Part shown: one piece after another, positions 7,178 through 8,737 of the stretch
Layout of the letters: every line of letters begins with the position of its first letter
How positions within the stretch are numbered: the first letter of the stretch is position 1
Assembly (NCBI GenBank): GCA_004356175.1
Contig: SMXV01000114.1
Coordinates: 1-8,737 of the forward strand
Length of the DNA stretch: 8,737 nucleotides
Source: Acidobacteriota bacterium
Lineage (GTDB): Bacteria > Actinomycetota > Acidimicrobiia > Spongiisociales > UBA5794
Direction: 5' to 3'
The notes under the pieces: model-generated
Seen by the model: only the letters and a program-made list of their open reading frames with translations
The model's database searches: none
Told to the model about the DNA's origin: nothing
Position numbers and translations under genes: made by a program

Positions 7178-7316
7178 CTACCTCGCGATCGCCGCCACAG
7201 CTCTCGTTGCGAGATATGCGCCTGAGAGAACGACAACCACGCCGACAATCGCAATCGGCGCGATTACCTCGCCGCGAAATACCACGCCGAGAATTATCGC
7301 CACAACCGGAATCTGA
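7080..7316 (+). CDS. Possible small membrane protein ORF (doubtful)
   Basis: No family recognised. The 78-codon frame from ATG 7080 reads like protein in its first 45 residues: a hydrophobic stretch (MVLVPLSAVFAVSLV), an amphipathic charged turn (EAGGKADKVKEA) and a second apolar stretch (SIYLAIAATALVARY), i.e. a possible two-helix hairpin. Third codon positions there are mostly G or C, as in the real genes nearby. The frame is open upstream to about 7038 with further apolar residues (RTLIIG) but no other ATG. Against it: no Shine-Dalgarno before 7080, and the last 46 codons lie antisense to the 3' end of the EamA gene and are a Thr/Arg/Pro-rich tail typical of a shadow frame. It could be a real microprotein, a remnant of an older gene cut by the EamA gene, or chance. 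Confidence 0.2.
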   Translation: MVLVPLSAVFAVSLVNQAIEAGGKADKVKEASIYLAIAATALVARYAPERTTTTPTIAIGAITSPRNTTPRIIATTGI

Positions 7317-8083
7317 TATGTGGCCGTGGTCATCCGTGGCCCACCGACCCGTCCCGCAAGAGTGGTTGCGAGGGCTCTCACAATGCCAGTGCCGACAACG
7401 CCAAGCACCACAAGCGCCACCAGTGAAGACATCTTGAAGTCCGAAGGCGAGCTCGAGATGGCGGCTAGCGGCGCGAGAACAATGGCAGATACAACAAGAG
7501 CCCACAAGACCACTGTCGGACCTCCATACTCCTGCTGCAACGGGACGACGACGTTGCTCATGACGCCGTACCCAACCGTTGCCAGCAGCACGAAACCGAT
7601 TGCCCATGGTGTGGCGTGAGCTCCGACGAGCGACGGCGTCGTAAGAATCACGATGCCAACGAGGCCAATGCCGATCCCAAGTACCTGGGAACGTCCAGGC
7701 AGCTTCTTGAGGATGAGGGCTGCAATGATCAGGCTCATGACCGGAGTCACGCTGGTAACCATCCCGGCGACCGCCGAATCGAGCTCTGTCTCAGCAGCTG
7801 CAAAGAGAAGCGCCGGACCGGCGTTCCCCACAATGGCAATCAAGAAAATGCGGCCCCAATCATCCCGACGTATCCGCTTTCTCGCCCGAGGGAACGCAGC
7901 GAGCGCGGCAGCGCCGAGTGCGACCCTGCCGAAGGCAACGACTCCGGGCGAGAACGCTTCGACGGCTATCGCGATCCAGAGGAACGCAGAGCCCCAGATG
8001 ATCCCCAGCGTGATTGTCATTCCCCACTCGGCGGGACCGTAGGCGGCGGGACGCGATCCAATATTTGTGAGTGGTGCAGTCAT
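7178..8083 (-). CDS. EamA-family (DMT superfamily) transporter
   Basis: A cytoplasmic-membrane permease of 301 aa, the usual size for the drug/metabolite transporter family with ten helices in two EamA repeats. Repeat one spans about residues 24-148 and starts with the typical GIIWGSAFLWIAIA. Repeat two spans about 158-292 and ends in the family-like IPVVAIILGVVFRGEVIAPIAIVGVVVVLSGAYLATR. The Arg/Lys-rich cytoplasmic loop ARKRIRRDDW (about 67-76) follows the second helix. Related proteins export amino acids, nucleosides or metabolites; the substrate here is unknown. The ATG at 8083 has GAGGG a few bases upstream, and the 20 polar residues before TM1 are normal for the family. ATG at residue 22 would cut into the first helix region and is less likely. 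It lies 46 bases downstream of the propeller-like gene on the same strand, so the two may share a transcript. No terminator is visible after it. Confidence 0.9.
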   Translation of the reverse strand: MTAPLTNIGSRPAAYGPAEWGMTITLGIIWGSAFLWIAIAVEAFSPGVVAFGRVALGAAALAAFPRARKRIRRDDWGRIFLIAIVGNAGPALLFAAAETELDSAVAGMVTSVTPVMSLIIAALILKKLPGRSQVLGIGIGLVGIVILTTPSLVGAHATPWAIGFVLLATVGYGVMSNVVVPLQQEYGGPTVVLWALVVSAIVLAPLAAISSSPSDFKMSSLVALVVLGVVGTGIVRALATTLAGRVGGPRMTTATYQIPVVAIILGVVFRGEVIAPIAIVGVVVVLSGAYLATRAVAAIAR

Positions 8084-8129
8084 GGTCCCTCAGCTGGTCA
8101 GCGCACAACCATACATGAACGGGGTGACG

Positions 8130-8737
8130 TCAAATGCGCGGCGCCCAGGCAGCCCACGTCGCGTCATCGATTAGCACACGTTCGCTTCCGTCGACCGACT
8201 CGATAACAACAACGGGAAGCGAGTCGACCACCGCGGGGTAGGCAATTCTGTTGCCGGCGGCGGACCATATGTTAAGAGACTGGGCGTATTGATCAAAGAA
8301 TGGGAGGAAGTTCGAGACCCATGGCGGCTGGAGCGCGAACGGCTCCAAACCGCTAGTTTCTCCGTCGGTCCAGATATGCCACACGAGGGTCTGGCTCTGG
8401 GCACCAACTGTCGCGTACACGAGCGACTCCCCTGTCTGATTCCACTGATAGCCGAGGGCAAATTCCCTCGTCACCAGATCAATCGTCCCGGTTGCGAGAT
8501 CGAGCACCACAAGTTCACCAAGAGGGATGGCGGCCGCGGCCTGCGCGCTGACACTTGCCTGGACGGCCCCTGAGTTGTCCTCGTCCGTGAGCTGAATCGC
8601 CACAAGGTTTCCCGAGGCGACAAAACCTGCCGCACCCTCGATCGTCGCGACATCTCGAAACGAACCGTCATTCCACACAGACAGCACCTGTGTACCAGCT
8701 TCAGTGCGCAACGTCAGAAGACCAGCTTCAGTCCAGA
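8130..8737 (-). CDS. Partial beta-propeller-like protein (3' end of gene)
   Basis: Only the C-terminal part (about 202 residues) is inside the window; the frame stays open to the right edge, so the true start lies beyond 8737. A TTG at 8711 could be read as a start but continues an open frame encoding TEAGLLTL, so it is probably internal. The visible part shows repeated strand motifs of WD40/TolB-like propellers: SVWNDGSFRDVATIEG, ELVVLDLATGTIDLVTREFALGYQWNQTGESLVYAT, LNIWSAAGNRIAYPAV, VVVIESVDGSERVLIDDATWAAWAPRI. The pattern of an aromatic plus 'G..l.Y' near the end of each unit suggests about four blades. The family and role are not identifiable. Such proteins are often exported, but the N-terminus that would show a signal peptide is missing. 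It reads into the EamA gene 46 bases downstream. Confidence 0.75.
   Translation of the reverse strand, partial: WTEAGLLTLRTEAGTQVLSVWNDGSFRDVATIEGAAGFVASGNLVAIQLTDEDNSGAVQASVSAQAAAAIPLGELVVLDLATGTIDLVTREFALGYQWNQTGESLVYATVGAQSQTLVWHIWTDGETSGLEPFALQPPWVSNFLPFFDQYAQSLNIWSAAGNRIAYPAVVDSLPVVVIESVDGSERVLIDDATWAAWAPRI
8694..8732. repeat. 12-base direct repeat within the propeller-like gene
   Basis: ACCAGCTTCAGT occurs at 8694-8705 and at 8721-8732, with starts 27 bases apart, exactly nine codons. On the coding (minus) strand both copies encode Thr-Glu-Ala-Gly in the same frame, giving TEAGLLTLR then TEAGTQVLS. It looks like a short in-frame duplication inside a blade, or the end of a longer repeat tract beyond the window. 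Confidence 0.6.

Noticed and set aside
8084..8129. Promoter or terminator between the propeller-like and EamA genes
   Set aside because: Only a 6-base CAGCTG palindrome and no stable stem, T-run or -35/-10 pair is visible in the 46 bases.
7616..8206. 196-codon plus-strand frame opposite the EamA gene
   Set aside because: Antisense to a clear transporter, very Arg/Glu/Asp/Gly-rich with no family pattern.

Overview
The window looks like a moderately GC-rich bacterial chromosome segment, probably actinobacterial. The clues are GTG/TTG starts, GC-rich third codon positions, and a secreted-protein candidate with a Thr/Ser-rich linker after a Cys, of the kind common in high-GC Gram-positives such as Acidimicrobiia. 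The phylum is an inference; no rRNA or marker gene is present.

Layout. (1) Positions 65-4483, minus strand, hold a tight histidine-utilisation operon read hutH -> hutU -> hutI. It encodes histidine ammonia-lyase, urocanate hydratase and imidazolonepropionase, the first three steps from L-histidine to N-formimino-L-glutamate. hutH and hutU share an ATGA overlap. The Shine-Dalgarno of hutI overlaps the hutU stop codon, so translation is probably coupled along the whole message. The fourth enzyme (HutG or HutF type), a histidine permease and a hut regulator are not in the window; the operon may continue past position 1. (2) Positions about 4484-4680 separate hutH from a divergent plus-strand gene for a probable cell-envelope protein (C-terminus at 5157). 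The start of that gene is uncertain, and the region holds a nested inverted repeat that could be an operator. (3) A short hairpin lies between that gene and the convergent minus-strand gene for a 14-helix MFS exporter of the DHA2 type (5189-6868). (4) A stretch of about 300 bases (6869-7177) has no firm gene. It holds a tandem 7-mer, a small hairpin and the start of a possible plus-strand membrane microprotein. (5) On the minus strand follow an EamA-family (DMT) transporter (7178-8083) and, 46 bases upstream of it, the 3' part of a beta-propeller-like gene that runs off the right edge.

The three hut genes form a clear pathway. The two transporters and the propeller-like protein have no evident link to histidine breakdown beyond position. 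I see no rRNA, tRNA, insertion sequence, CRISPR array, phage gene or defence system, and no convincing undescribed multi-gene system. The points most worth a second look are the malformed N-terminus of the divergent envelope protein, the nested inverted repeat upstream of hutH, and the coding-like plus-strand ORF at 7080.
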